From Adhaeribacter pallidiroseus (GTDB taxonomy: Bacteria; Bacteroidota; Bacteroidia; Cytophagales; Hymenobacteraceae), in assembly GCF_003340495.1 (NCBI RefSeq), contig NZ_QASA01000001.1, forward strand, positions 434,001-498,000: a DNA stretch of 64,000 nucleotides. The letters run 5' to 3'. Position numbers and translations under genes: made by a program. This document shows positions 1 to 11,793 of this stretch, in pieces (the first letter of the stretch is position 1; the number at the start of each line of letters is the position of its first letter). The notes below the pieces were generated by a model, which saw only the letters and a list, made by a program, of their open reading frames with translations, did not search any database and had not been told where the DNA came from.

Positions 1-2
1 TA

Positions 3-1088
3 AACAAAGTCCGGGACATGTTAGAAATGAATAATTCTAACGCCCTGGAGTTTATGGATGACTTCCGGAAAAATTTGTTTGTGGAAGAAGTTTTTGTATT
101 TACTCCCAAAGGCCAATTAATAATTTTACCCGACAGAGCTACTGCCTTAGATTTTGCTTACGAAATTCATACCCAAATTGGGGCGCAGTGCATTGGCGCG
201 AAAGTAAATCAAAAGTTGGTACCTTTAAGTTACCGCCTACACAACGGCGACCAGGTTGAAGTTTTGACATCGCAAAAACAACGGCCTTCGGAAGAATGGC
301 TTAAATTTGCCACCACGTCTCGGGCTCGTTCTAAAATAAAAGAATACTTGCGCGAAGATCGTAAGATTAAAGCAGAAGAAGGTAGAAACTTGGTAGAAAA
401 GCGTTTACAGCAATTAGAAGTAGAACCCACCCCTTCTAATTTAAATCGTTTATTTACTTTTTTCCACGTACCGCACCCGCAAGAATTTTATTACCGGATA
501 GCTATCAATAAAATAGATATCAAAGATATTAAAGAAGAAATTTTTGATTATAGTTTGGTTTTGGAACGAGCCAAGAATGAACATTTTGATCAAAAAAGCT
601 TTGATAAAGAAGTACAAAAGATCCGGGGTGTTACTTCGGATATGCTGGTAATCGGGGAAAATACCGCTAAAATTGCGTACACGATTGCTACCTGTTGTAA
701 TCCCATCCCGGGCGATGATGTATTTGGGTTCGAAACCGAAACCGAAGGGATTATTATACATCGTACTTCCTGCCCTAAAGCCGTGGAGTTAATGTCGAAT
801 TACGGAAACCGTATTGTGAAAGCAAAGTGGACGGATCAATACGAACTGGTATTTCTGGCGGGTATCCGCATTAAAGGAACCGATCGGGTTGGAATGGTGA
901 ATGACTTAACAAAAGTTATCTCGAACAGTTTAAAAGTGAATATGCGTTCTATTACTTTAGATTCGCACGATGGAATTTTCGATGGCAAAATTATGGTGTT
1001 TGTAAATGATACGAGCCATCTTGAAAAGCTTATCCAACGCTTAAACCGGGTAAACGGCGTTATCTTAGTAGAACGATTTGATTCTTAA
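3..1088 (+). CDS. rsh: RelA/SpoT-family (p)ppGpp synthetase/hydrolase, C-terminal part (5' end outside window)
   Basis: The reading frame is open from the first bases of the window, so this is the 3' part of a larger gene and the internal ATG at 18 is not its start. Visible in order are a TGS domain (from VFVFTPKGQLIILP to about residue 80), a linker, a conserved Cys-containing segment (ATCCNPIPGDDVFGF ... HRTSCPKA, the RIS/zinc-finger region) and a C-terminal ACT domain (IRIKGTDRVGMVNDLTKVIS to the end). These are the regulatory domains of long Rsh enzymes, which make and hydrolyse the alarmone (p)ppGpp in the stringent response. The catalytic HD and synthetase domains would lie upstream, so it cannot be judged here whether the enzyme is bifunctional. 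A Fur-family gene follows 100 bp downstream. Confidence 0.95.
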   Translation, partial: NKVRDMLEMNNSNALEFMDDFRKNLFVEEVFVFTPKGQLIILPDRATALDFAYEIHTQIGAQCIGAKVNQKLVPLSYRLHNGDQVEVLTSQKQRPSEEWLKFATTSRARSKIKEYLREDRKIKAEEGRNLVEKRLQQLEVEPTPSNLNRLFTFFHVPHPQEFYYRIAINKIDIKDIKEEIFDYSLVLERAKNEHFDQKSFDKEVQKIRGVTSDMLVIGENTAKIAYTIATCCNPIPGDDVFGFETETEGIIIHRTSCPKAVELMSNYGNRIVKAKWTDQYELVFLAGIRIKGTDRVGMVNDLTKVISNSLKVNMRSITLDSHDGIFDGKIMVFVNDTSHLEKLIQRLNRVNGVILVERFDS

Positions 1089-1188
1089 AAACCGCCTAGT
1101 TACCTAACAATGGCACGTTTAGGAGCCTATTTGTTGTTATAGTAGGTGCTGTTTAGTTCTATTTTTTAAAAAAGTAATTACAAAAGAC

Positions 1189-1656
1189 GTGTTAGATACT
1201 ATAAAATTCAACGAAGTAAGAAAGATTTTTACGGCATACCTGGAGAGTAAAGGCTTGCGAAAAACTCCAGAGCGGTATGCTATTCTGGAAGAAATTTATT
1301 CCCGCACCGGTCACTTTGATGTAGAGTCGCTTTATATCAGTATGAAAAATAAAAATTACCAGGTAAGTCGGGCTACTGTTTACAATACTTTGGATTTACT
1401 GGTAGAAAATGACTTGGTGAGTAAGCACCAGTTCGGGCGTAATTTAGCGCAGTACGAAAAATCGTATGGTTACCGGCAGCACGACCATGTAATTTGTACC
1501 GAATGCCATAAAGTAGTAGAGTTTTGTGATCCCCGGATCCATAATATACAGACCATGGTAGGCGAACTATTAAATTTTCATATCTTGCACCACTCTTTAA
1601 ATCTATACGGCATATGTGCTGATTGCCGGGCTAAAAACAACGCACAGAATACATGA
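1189..1656 (+). CDS. Fur-family metal- or peroxide-responsive transcriptional repressor
   Basis: This 155-residue protein has the Fur layout: an N-terminal winged helix ([16 protein letters not shown] ... [19 protein letters not shown]) and a C-terminal dimerisation/metal domain with two CxxC pairs ([14 protein letters not shown] and YGICADC) that would hold structural zinc, plus a His-rich stretch (FHILHHSLN). The start is GTG at 1189. No ATG lies upstream in frame, and the first residues match the usual Fur N-terminus spacing. The stop overlaps the next start as ATGA, implying translational coupling with the STAS gene. Whether it senses iron, zinc or peroxide cannot be told from sequence. 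Its position between rsh and purA resembles the order I recall in other Bacteroidota. Confidence 0.92.
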   Translation: MLDTIKFNEVRKIFTAYLESKGLRKTPERYAILEEIYSRTGHFDVESLYISMKNKNYQVSRATVYNTLDLLVENDLVSKHQFGRNLAQYEKSYGYRQHDHVICTECHKVVEFCDPRIHNIQTMVGELLNFHILHHSLNLYGICADCRAKNNAQNT

Positions 1657-1997
1657 AATTAGAAAGTACCGTAACAGAAGATATAGTTTACGTTCGATTA
1701 CAAGGAGACTTAATAGGCAGTCCGGATTCTCAGCAACTTGTTGAATTAGTTAATAATAGTATCAGCGAAACTAAATTATTGTGTGCTGTGGATTTATCGC
1801 AGGTTCGATTTATTAATAGCAGCGGCATTGGGGTTCTTGTTTCCTTATTAACTAAGTTTCGCAATCGGGGCGGCGAAATGGTTTTAATAAACCCCTCGGA
1901 GCAAATTCGTAAACTGTTAATTATCACGAAGCTTAACAACATTTTTACAATTAAAGAAACGGATCAGGCCGCTGCCGAATTTTTAACTCAATCCTGA
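1653..1997 (+). CDS. STAS-domain protein (anti-sigma-factor antagonist type)
   Basis: This is a single 114-residue STAS domain. The segment [23 protein letters not shown] carries the conserved DxSxxxxxxSSGIG signature, in which the serine of the SSG motif is the residue phosphorylated by a partner kinase in SpoIIAA/RsbV-type antagonists. No transporter or kinase is fused or adjacent, so the partner is unknown. It overlaps fur by 4 bp (ATGA) and sits 61 bp before purA, so it is probably the second gene of a small operon. The AT motif AAAAATTTAAAATTTA occupies 2024-2039, just after the gene. A general role in phospho-switch signalling is inferred from the family. Confidence 0.88.
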   Translation: MKLESTVTEDIVYVRLQGDLIGSPDSQQLVELVNNSISETKLLCAVDLSQVRFINSSGIGVLVSLLTKFRNRGGEMVLINPSEQIRKLLIITKLNNIFTIKETDQAAAEFLTQS

Positions 1998-2058
1998 TAA
2001 TTCATTTAGGATTAAATTACTCCAAAAATTTAAAATTTATTCATCAATCACTACTTAA

Positions 2059-3326
2059 ATGGCAGTAGATATTTTAATAGGTCTTCAGTGGGGCGACGAA
2101 GGCAAAGGCAAAATTGTGGATGTGCTGGCCCCAACTTACGATATTGTCGCTCGTTTTCAGGGTGGGCCTAATGCGGGCCATACTTTAGAATTTGGAGGCA
2201 CAAAGCATGTGTTGCATCAAATACCTTCTGGTATTTTTCATCCTCATATTATCAACATCATTGGCAATGGAGTAGTGTTAGATCCAATTATTTTTAAGGC
2301 TGAAATGAAGAAGTTGGCTGACCGGAATATTGACGCTTCCCAAAACCTGTACATTTCTAAAAAGCAGCTATTATTCTGCCATCTCATAAGTTTATAGATC
2401 GAGTTTCAGAAGAAGCCTTAGGTGACAACAAGATTGGATCTACTTTAAAAGGGATTGGCCCAACTTACCAAGACAAAATTGGGCGTTCAGGATTACGGGT
2501 TGGTGATATTTTACTTTCCGATTTTAATGAGCGTTATAATCGTATAATTGAACGTCATAAAAAAACAGTCAGTTTCTATCAAAGAACTCTGGATATTGAA
2601 GAACAGGAAAAAGAATTTTTCGAAGCGGTAGAATATTTAAAAACCTTTAAGTTAGTTGACAGTGAATACATGATTAATGAGGCACTGGCTAATGGAAAAA
2701 GAATTTTAGCGGAAGGAGCCCAAGGATCGCTTTTGGATATTGATTTTGGAACGTATCCTTATGTAACCTCTTCCAATACCTTGGTAGCCGGCGCGTGTAC
2801 TGGTTTAGGAGTAGCACCGCGTCATATTGGGGAAGTTTATGGTATATTTAAAGCTTATTGTACGCGAGTTGGTAGTGGCCCTTTTCCAACAGAATTGCTC
2901 GACAGTTTAGGAGAAGAAATTCGTAAAGCAGGACACGAATTTGGTTCTACAACAGGCCGCCCTCGTCGTTGTGGATGGATAGATTTACCAACGTTAAAGT
3001 ATTCTATCATGTTAAATGGGGTAACTCAGTTGAACATGATGAAGGCAGATGTATTGGATAACTTTGACGAAATTAAGGTCTGCATCAATTATAAGTTACC
3101 TAGTGGGGAGTTAACGGGTATGGTACCACACCAATTTATAGAAGGAGAGTTAAGCCCTAATTATGTTACACTACCTGGCTGGCAAATAGATACAAATAAA
3201 ATTACGGATTTTGACGATTTACCCGAGGCTTTTACATCTTATATTCAATTCCTGGAACAGCAATTAGACGTTCCCATCACCATAGTGAGTGTGGGGCCGG
3301 ACCGGGTGAGCACGTTGCGGCGGTAG
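2059..3326 (+). CDS. purA: Adenylosuccinate synthetase, with a -1 frameshift in an A-run
   Basis: PurA joins IMP and aspartate using GTP, the first step from IMP to AMP. The N-terminus has the P-loop-like signature LQWGDEGKGKIVD and the catalytic segment QGGPNAGHTL. The C-terminal part has GSTTGRPRRCGWIDL and the terminal IVSVGPDR. The frame breaks at the run of five A at 2359-2363: upstream reads ISKKQLLFCH to a stop at 2397, while the expected continuation AAIILPSHKFIDRVSEEALGD is in the -1 frame from 2364 onward. One extra A restores a single frame of about 422 residues, the normal PurA length. The local codons AAA AAG resemble a -1 slippery site but lack the leading A. Because PurA is a core enzyme, a base-calling error or recoding is more likely than loss of function. 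Confidence 0.93.
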
Positions 3327-3415
3327 AGGTATTCCTGGTGCGGGGGTATTAAGCTGGTGGAGGTAAATTTTTCTGGTTTATTTACAGAGGTTTAGGGAAT
3401 AGCGGGAGTAGGAAT

Positions 3416-3568
3416 ATGAAAAAGTTGGGTGAAAGGTTAGGAAAAGGGAAAAGGATGATGGTATCTTTGCAGACCGAAACGGAAAAAAGGAGGCAGCGGG
3501 CCTTTTACCGGAAAGTAAGGGAGAGCAAGAATAAAAAAGGGAAGGCAGGAGCTGTAGAGTTATTGTAA
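3416..3568 (+). CDS. Possible small basic protein of 50 residues
   Basis: An ATG-initiated frame of 50 codons lies between purA and the rRNA promoters. The product (MKKLGERLGKGKRMMVSLQ at its start, ...GKAGAVELL at its end) is very rich in Lys and Arg and has no hydrophobic segment. I recognise no family. The frame could be fortuitous in a purine-rich rRNA leader, and it overlaps a possible promoter at 3463-3470. Conservation in relatives would decide. Confidence 0.2.
   Translation: MKKLGERLGKGKRMMVSLQTETEKRRQRAFYRKVRESKNKKGKAGAVELL
3463..3470 (+). promoter_or_regulatory. Possible extra -7 element (TATCTTTG) upstream of the rRNA promoters
   Basis: TATCTTTG followed by CAGACC fits the Bacteroidota -7 consensus TAnnTTTG. 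No well-spaced TTTG -33 element is seen, so this is a weaker candidate than the two downstream promoters. Confidence 0.3.
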
Positions 3569-3625
3569 GTTATCGTTTTCGGTTTTATAAGCCTCTACGA
3601 ACTCCAAAAAAAACTTTTTTTGGGA

Positions 3626-3656
3626 TTTGGAAAAAGGAAAAAGGTCATTACCTTTG
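3626..3656 (+). promoter_or_regulatory. rRNA operon promoter P1
   Basis: TTTG at 3626-3629 and TACCTTTG at 3649-3656 are separated by 19 bp, matching the Bacteroidota housekeeping-sigma consensus TTTG-N19-TAnnTTTG. The bases just after it are CACTCCCAATTC, near-identical to those after P2. It lies about 540 bp upstream of the mature 16S 5' end. Confidence 0.75.
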
Positions 3657-3822
3657 CACTCCCAATTCGACAACAGGTGGAAAGTGGGACCTAGGATTAG
3701 CAGAGTAGCGGTGCGAGGGAACTCTAAAGAAGGGGGTTCGGCGAGGAAGCAAAAGGTTGGCGGGACTGGTAGGAACTAGGGAGAGCGGGGCAGAAAAAAA
3801 GTTAGAATATTTTTTGTTTTCA

Positions 3823-3854
3823 TTTGAAAAGAATAAAAAAGATGTTTAGCTTTG
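3823..3854 (+). promoter_or_regulatory. rRNA operon promoter P2
   Basis: TTTG at 3823-3826 and TAGCTTTG at 3847-3854 are separated by 20 bp. The initiation region CACTCCCAAAAACG repeats that of P1, so the operon has tandem promoters about 198 bp apart. An AT-rich stretch at 3791-3820 lies where an upstream activating element would be expected. Confidence 0.72.
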
Positions 3855-4048
3855 CACTCCCAAAAACGTTGAACGGTTTAGCGGAAAGAAGAAAGTTCTG
3901 CGGCGTGGAACTAAGCAGGGCGGCAAAAAGGTTAGTCTCTAGTGTCCCGGCAGGAAGGGAAAAGAGTTAACAACTGATCCAGTAATTAAAATACAATATA
4001 CTACTAATTAGCAGTAGTACAAGATCAATCCGGCAGGGGTTGGTAGAA

Positions 4049-4060
4049 GTTCTTTGAATG
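4049..4060 (+). promoter_or_regulatory. boxA-like antitermination element in the 16S leader
   Basis: GTTCTTTGAATG resembles the rRNA boxA core (TGCTCTTTGA type). The same core recurs before the 23S gene at 6233-6244. Two copies, one before each large rRNA, is the arrangement expected for Nus-dependent rRNA antitermination. Confidence 0.5.
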
Positions 4061-4146
4061 AGTGGAAGAAGAGAATAGTAAACCGCATAAGTGCTAGATT
4101 TAACCTTACGGGGTTAGAGGGTCTTATGTTAAAAAAGAGAGCAAGG

Positions 4147-4158
4147 GTAACAATCCAG
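4147..4158 (+). other. 5' arm of the 16S precursor processing stem
   Basis: GTAACAATCCAGC just upstream of 16S can pair, with one bulged C, with GCTGATTGTTAC at 5724-5735 just downstream of it. The two arms bracket the mature 16S and fit the precursor helix cut by RNase III-type processing. Confidence 0.6.
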
Positions 4159-4198
4159 CGAGACAAATAAGAGTAGGAATACTCGTAATTATATCATA

Positions 4199-5720
<1,522 letters not shown>

Positions 5721-5928
5721 GGAGCTGATTGTTACTACTCTTGATTGGATTACTATTCTCTTTCCCTTATTCAAACAATAATAGATTAGCCACAGCAGGT
5801 GGTTAGTCAAACAAAAAGAAGTGGTAGCACAGCTGCGTGTAAGCAAAAGAGCTAAAAGCCGGGCAGAACGGAACAGAAAAGGACTTAACAGCTTAGAAGC
5901 CGGCGCTGGCAACTCAACGAAAAGATGA

Positions 5929-6002
5929 GGGCTTGTAGCTCAGGTGGTTAGAGCGCTACACTGATAATGTAGAGGTCCCTGGTTCGAGTCCAGGCAGGCC
6001 CA
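5929..6002 (+). tRNA. tRNA-Ile (GAT anticodon)
   Basis: This 74-base cloverleaf has acceptor arms GGGCTTG/CAGGCCC, D-arm GAGC/GCTC, an anticodon loop CTGATAA with GAT, the T-loop TTCGAGT and discriminator A. No CCA is encoded. Its place in the 16S-23S spacer is the standard location for tRNA-Ile(GAT). Confidence 0.97.
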
Positions 6003-6015
6003 CTCTATAAAACTA

Positions 6016-6089
6016 GGGGGATTAGCTCAGCTGGCTAGAGCGCCTGCTTTGCACGCAGGAGGTCAACGGTTCGACTCCGTTATTCTCCA
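6016..6089 (+). tRNA. tRNA-Ala (TGC anticodon)
   Basis: This 74-base cloverleaf has acceptor arms GGGGGAT/ATTCTCC (with G-T wobbles), an anticodon stem CCTGC/GCAGG around TTTGCAC (TGC anticodon) and the T-loop TTCGACT. It follows tRNA-Ile by 13 bp in the rRNA spacer, the usual Ile-Ala order. Confidence 0.97.
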
Positions 6090-6232
6090 CACTTAATTTA
6101 AAAGATTATACATCAGTAAAGACAGCGGGTCTTTACTACTAGATTTAAGGAACAGTTTAAAAGGAGCAAGCAGCGAGTATTCAGTGATTGATAACTTGTA
6201 ACTTGCAACTTAGAACCTGCCACTTAAGCTAA

Positions 6233-6244
6233 AGTTCTTTGACA
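6233..6244 (+). promoter_or_regulatory. boxA-like element in the 23S leader
   Basis: AGTTCTTTGACA repeats the boxA-like core found before 16S (4049-4060). It lies about 60 bases before the 23S 5' end, consistent with an rRNA antitermination signal. Confidence 0.45.
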
Positions 6245-6302
6245 TAATGGTAAGAGAAGAAACTAGAGTAGACAAAAATACGAGTAAAGAGTAAACGATT
6301 TT

Positions 6303-9193
<2,891 letters not shown>

Positions 9194-9353
9194 AAAGCCC
9201 TTCGTTTCCTTTTCACTCGGATTTACTCGAGCTCTGCTTCTCTTACCTATTTATGTTAAACAATATGCTAGCTACTATGTACTAGCCTAAGAACTTTCAA
9301 ACATCAAAGCGGCGTGAGTCCGCTTCTTTCCTGGTAACAGGAACGTATAGTAA

Positions 9354-9461
9354 TGGTGGTTATAGCGCGGGTGTTCACCTCTTCCCTTTCCGAACAGAGC
9401 AGTTAAGCCCCGTAGCGCCAATGGTACTGCAATCACATGCGGGAGAGTAGGTAACCGCCAA
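9354..9461 (+). rRNA. rrf: 5S ribosomal RNA
   Basis: A stretch of about 108 bases has terminal arms TGGTGGTTA/TAACCGCCA that pair, and the conserved internal segments CACCTCTTCCCTTTCCGAACAG and GGGAGAGTAGG. It closes the operon 160 bp after 23S. The ends are within a few bases. Confidence 0.95.
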
Positions 9462-9478
9462 CCCCCTTTTTTCCCTTC

Positions 9479-9510
9479 CGCCCCAGCCTTGAATCAGGCC
9501 GGGGCGTTTT
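9479..9510 (+). terminator. rRNA operon intrinsic terminator
   Basis: A GC-rich hairpin (CGCCCCAGCC, then an 8-base loop, then GGCCGGGGCG) is followed directly by TTTT, 18 bp after the 5S gene. Confidence 0.88.
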
Positions 9511-10021
9511 GCCTTACAACCCTTCGAATGGCAAGCCATCCCGCTCTTCTCTTTAGTATTTTAAGATCTCCTTGCTTGTTCTGCCACAGAGTCTACTCTT
9601 TTACCCCCTTCTTTTTAGAAAATTGTTCAGGAGTTTGGCGCTGCCAAAAGAAAATCAGGTAATAAAGTTTGCAAAAACATTATAAAACTACAAATAACCC
9701 GATGAAAGTGTAGTAAATACTAAAAGTAGATTTTGTAGTAGTTATTTGTTGCTGTGATATAGGTAGAATTGAAATAGTTTAACTAAAAAGTATCGGAAAT
9801 TGCTTTTTATAGCTGAAAATGAGGCATCTGCGGGTGTAAGCCTGTTAACGGGTATACTACTTATATCAAAATAAAGCGGCTAGAAGCGAGATTATGATCA
9901 GTTAACGGCTACTCTGGGCTATAAGAAGCATGCTATCGGCAAATGGTTAAAGTTATACATAAAAATGGCTTATTTAAACATAATTGTGGGTAGTAAGTCC
10001 CTGGGTTCAGTGATAAAGGTT
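9511..10021. other. Intergenic region left of the IS element
   Basis: No intact gene is seen in these 511 bp. At about 9898-9958 the plus strand reads QLTATLGYKKHAIGKWLKLYIK, which resembles the helix-turn-helix of a transposase N-terminus. The frame cannot be followed into a longer protein, so it is at most a fragment of an older element. Confidence 0.4.
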
Positions 10022-10046
10022 TGGACTTGCAACAAAAAAGTGGACA
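10022..10046 (+). repeat. IS3-family inverted repeat, left as drawn (orfB end)
   Basis: TGGACTTG at the outer end and GGACA at the inner end match the reverse complement of 11251-11275. The overall match is 19 of 25. Confidence 0.82.
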
Positions 10047-10051
10047 AAAGA

Positions 10052-10870
10052 TTAAGCAGTTATAGGTTGTTGATTTAGTAGTTCTTCCATTTGGGCAGGT
10101 GTACGATAGCCAAGACTGGAATGTAACCTTTCGCGGTTGTACCAGATTTCAATAAATGCAAAGATGGCTCTGGCGGCTGACTTTTGATTTTCAAATTTGT
10201 TGACATACACTCCTTCCGTTTCAAGGGTTTTGAAAAAGCTCTCGGCCACGGCATTATTCCAATAGTCGGCTCGGTGGCCCATGCTTTGCCGGATCAAAAG
10301 ATAAGCCTGTAGCTCTTTTCTAAACTCTTCACAAGCATACGGTACGCCTCGGCCCGAATGAAAAACCAAAGGTTTAGCTGCCGGCCGGTTCCCTATCGCT
10401 CTTTTCAAAGCAGCCACGGTGGTGTCGGTTGCTTTTATCGTTTCACTTAAGGCCCAGCCGATAACTTTTCGGTCTGCTAGGTCCAGTACCACCGTCAGGT
10501 AGAATCATCCGGTTAAGGTTTTGATATAAGTAATATCGGATACCCAAGCTTGGTCTGTTGTTGTGGCGGTAAAATTGCGGTTTATAAGATTCTCACTCAT
10601 GGCATAATCGTGCTTGCAATCCGTGGTTATTTTGAACCTTCTTTTCAGCTGGGCTCTGATCTTAGCCTGCTTCATCAGGCGATCCACTCTAGGTCGGGAC
10701 ACTGGCATCTTTTTAGCTTTCAAGGCTTCATAAATCCGCGGACTGTCATAACACTGTTTACTTTTCTGATGAACCTCCTGGATCAAAATCAGTAAATTTT
10801 TATTCTCTTGCGCTCTTTTGGATACAGCGCCTTCCAAATACGCATAATAGCTGCTTCTGCTCACTTTCAA
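10052..10870 (-). pseudogene. IS3-family transposase orfB (DDE integrase), inactivated
   Basis: The frame matches the IS3-type transposase: an HTH_21-like region (VSRSSYYAYLEG), then the rve integrase core starting DQAWVSDITYIKT with the first catalytic Asp, and NAVAESFFKTLETEGVY with the catalytic Glu. Two lesions are visible. A TGA at 10505-10507 replaces the Trp codon expected in LTGWFYLTVVLDLADRK, with the frame continuing unchanged after it. The second catalytic Asp of the usual HSDRG motif is Gly (FHSGRGVPY). The frame is also open upstream of 10870 back to the slippery site at 10963-10969, as expected for an orfAB fusion made by -1 frameshifting. Confidence 0.88.
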
Positions 10871-11218
10871 AACTTTGCATATCCTCTTAACCGGAAATCT
10901 GGCGCTGTGGTTGCTTATAAACTGGTAGATTTCCCGTCTCCCCTGGAGAAGACACTGATAGCCTTTTTTAGAATATTACTCTCCCGCAGTTGTTTCTTAA
11001 GCAGGGCTATCTCCGCTTATTCGGGCGTATGTTTCGGTTTACCATGACCCGGAAAGCCCCATTTCCCCTTATCTAAAGACTCCGTGCGCCAGCGAATAAA
11101 TTAACTCTACTCTTATCCGCAATTCTTTGGCTAACTCATTTAAGTTATTCTTATTCTTGCTGAGCTCCACCGGCATCAGCTTAATTTCTTTGTCGAATGT
11201 TCTTCTTTCTTGTGACAT
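10871..11218 (-). pseudogene. IS3-family orfA (helix-turn-helix), inactivated
   Basis: The frame starts MSQERRTFDKEIKLMPVEL, a typical IS3 OrfA N-terminus. After ELIY (about 11096) an extra T shifts the frame. The expected continuation RWRTESLDKGKWGFPGHGKPKHTPE is in another frame and then meets TAA at 11017-11019, where CAA (Gln) would be expected. The rest (AEIALLKKQLRESNILKKA) runs into the slippery heptamer A AAA AAG at 10963-10969. The frameshift signal is intact although the gene around it is broken. Confidence 0.85.
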
Positions 11219-11250
11219 ACGGTTAATTTATTTATTTTCGCTTAACTCGC

Positions 11251-11275
11251 TGTCCGCTTAATGGTAACAAGTCCA
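11251..11275 (-). repeat. IS3-family inverted repeat, right as drawn (orfA end)
   Basis: Read on the minus strand this begins TGGACTTG and ends GGACA, mirroring 10022-10046. It lies 33 bp outside the orfA start. Confidence 0.82.
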
Positions 11276-11793
11276 GCTTTAATTTGTTCAAGTGTTTAGG
11301 ACAGTGGAGAAGAAGAATACATGAGGAATTTTTTAAGATATTTACCTGGTAATTTAAACATGCTCTAAGATAAACATTATCAAAAATGCTTAACCCTGCT
11401 TGAAAACTACTTTCAACCATGTAGTATGAGTTCATCTTTAACTTCCTTTTATTATTTCTTAAAACTTAAGAAATAATAAAAGGAAGTTAAAAGACTTTCA
11501 TGGTAATAGTATGCTTTTTTAGCTTTCCTATCAAGTTGAAGATTATCAGTAGGATATATGCGTTTTTAGATTTTTTTTATATACGATTGAATAAAATTTG
11601 CGTTTATTACGATTCAATATATGGTATCCTGATTATTAATGTGTAACTTTAAATATTAAATTGCCGTTAATCTTTAATAATCTATTTAGATTGCTTCTAA
11701 TATGTTTATTCAAAATTTATTAAATTAACCTTATTTCCTGCTCTTGTTTTTCCTTTATCCCTAATATCCAATCTGTAATAAGTTTTTGCCAGT
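11276..11793. other. AT-rich intergenic region upstream of the T9SS protein
   Basis: I see no gene. The main structure is the 55-bp near-perfect hairpin at 11437-11491. The remainder is AT-rich and would have to contain the promoter for the gene at 11794, but I see no convincing TTTG/TAnnTTTG pair. Confidence 0.6.
11437..11491. repeat. 26-bp perfect inverted repeat with 3-base loop
   Basis: The left arm 11437-11462 (TTTAACTTCCTTTTATTATT...) and right arm 11466-11491 are exact reverse complements around AAC. There is no U-tract after it on either strand that would make it a classical terminator. It could be a transcript-stability hairpin, a MITE-like remnant or a cruciform site. Confidence 0.85.

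Larger units (their letters stand above)
10022..11275 (-). mobile_element. Degenerate IS3-family insertion sequence (about 1.25 kb)
   Basis: The element is bounded by imperfect 25-bp inverted repeats that match at 19 positions, and it carries an orfA/orfB pair on the minus strand with the IS3-type slippery heptamer A AAA AAG between them. The length is typical of the family. No exact target duplication is evident in the bases next to the repeats. Both reading frames are damaged, so the copy should be unable to transpose by itself. It sits between the rRNA operon and a T9SS-exported protein. Confidence 0.9.

Noticed and set aside
9898-9990. Possible second transposase gene left of the IS element
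   Set aside because: Only a short helix-turn-helix-like stretch is readable, and no frame continues far enough to support a gene.
10010-10025. Target-site duplication of the IS3 element
   Set aside because: The bases flanking the two inverted repeats do not form an exact 3-5 bp direct repeat.
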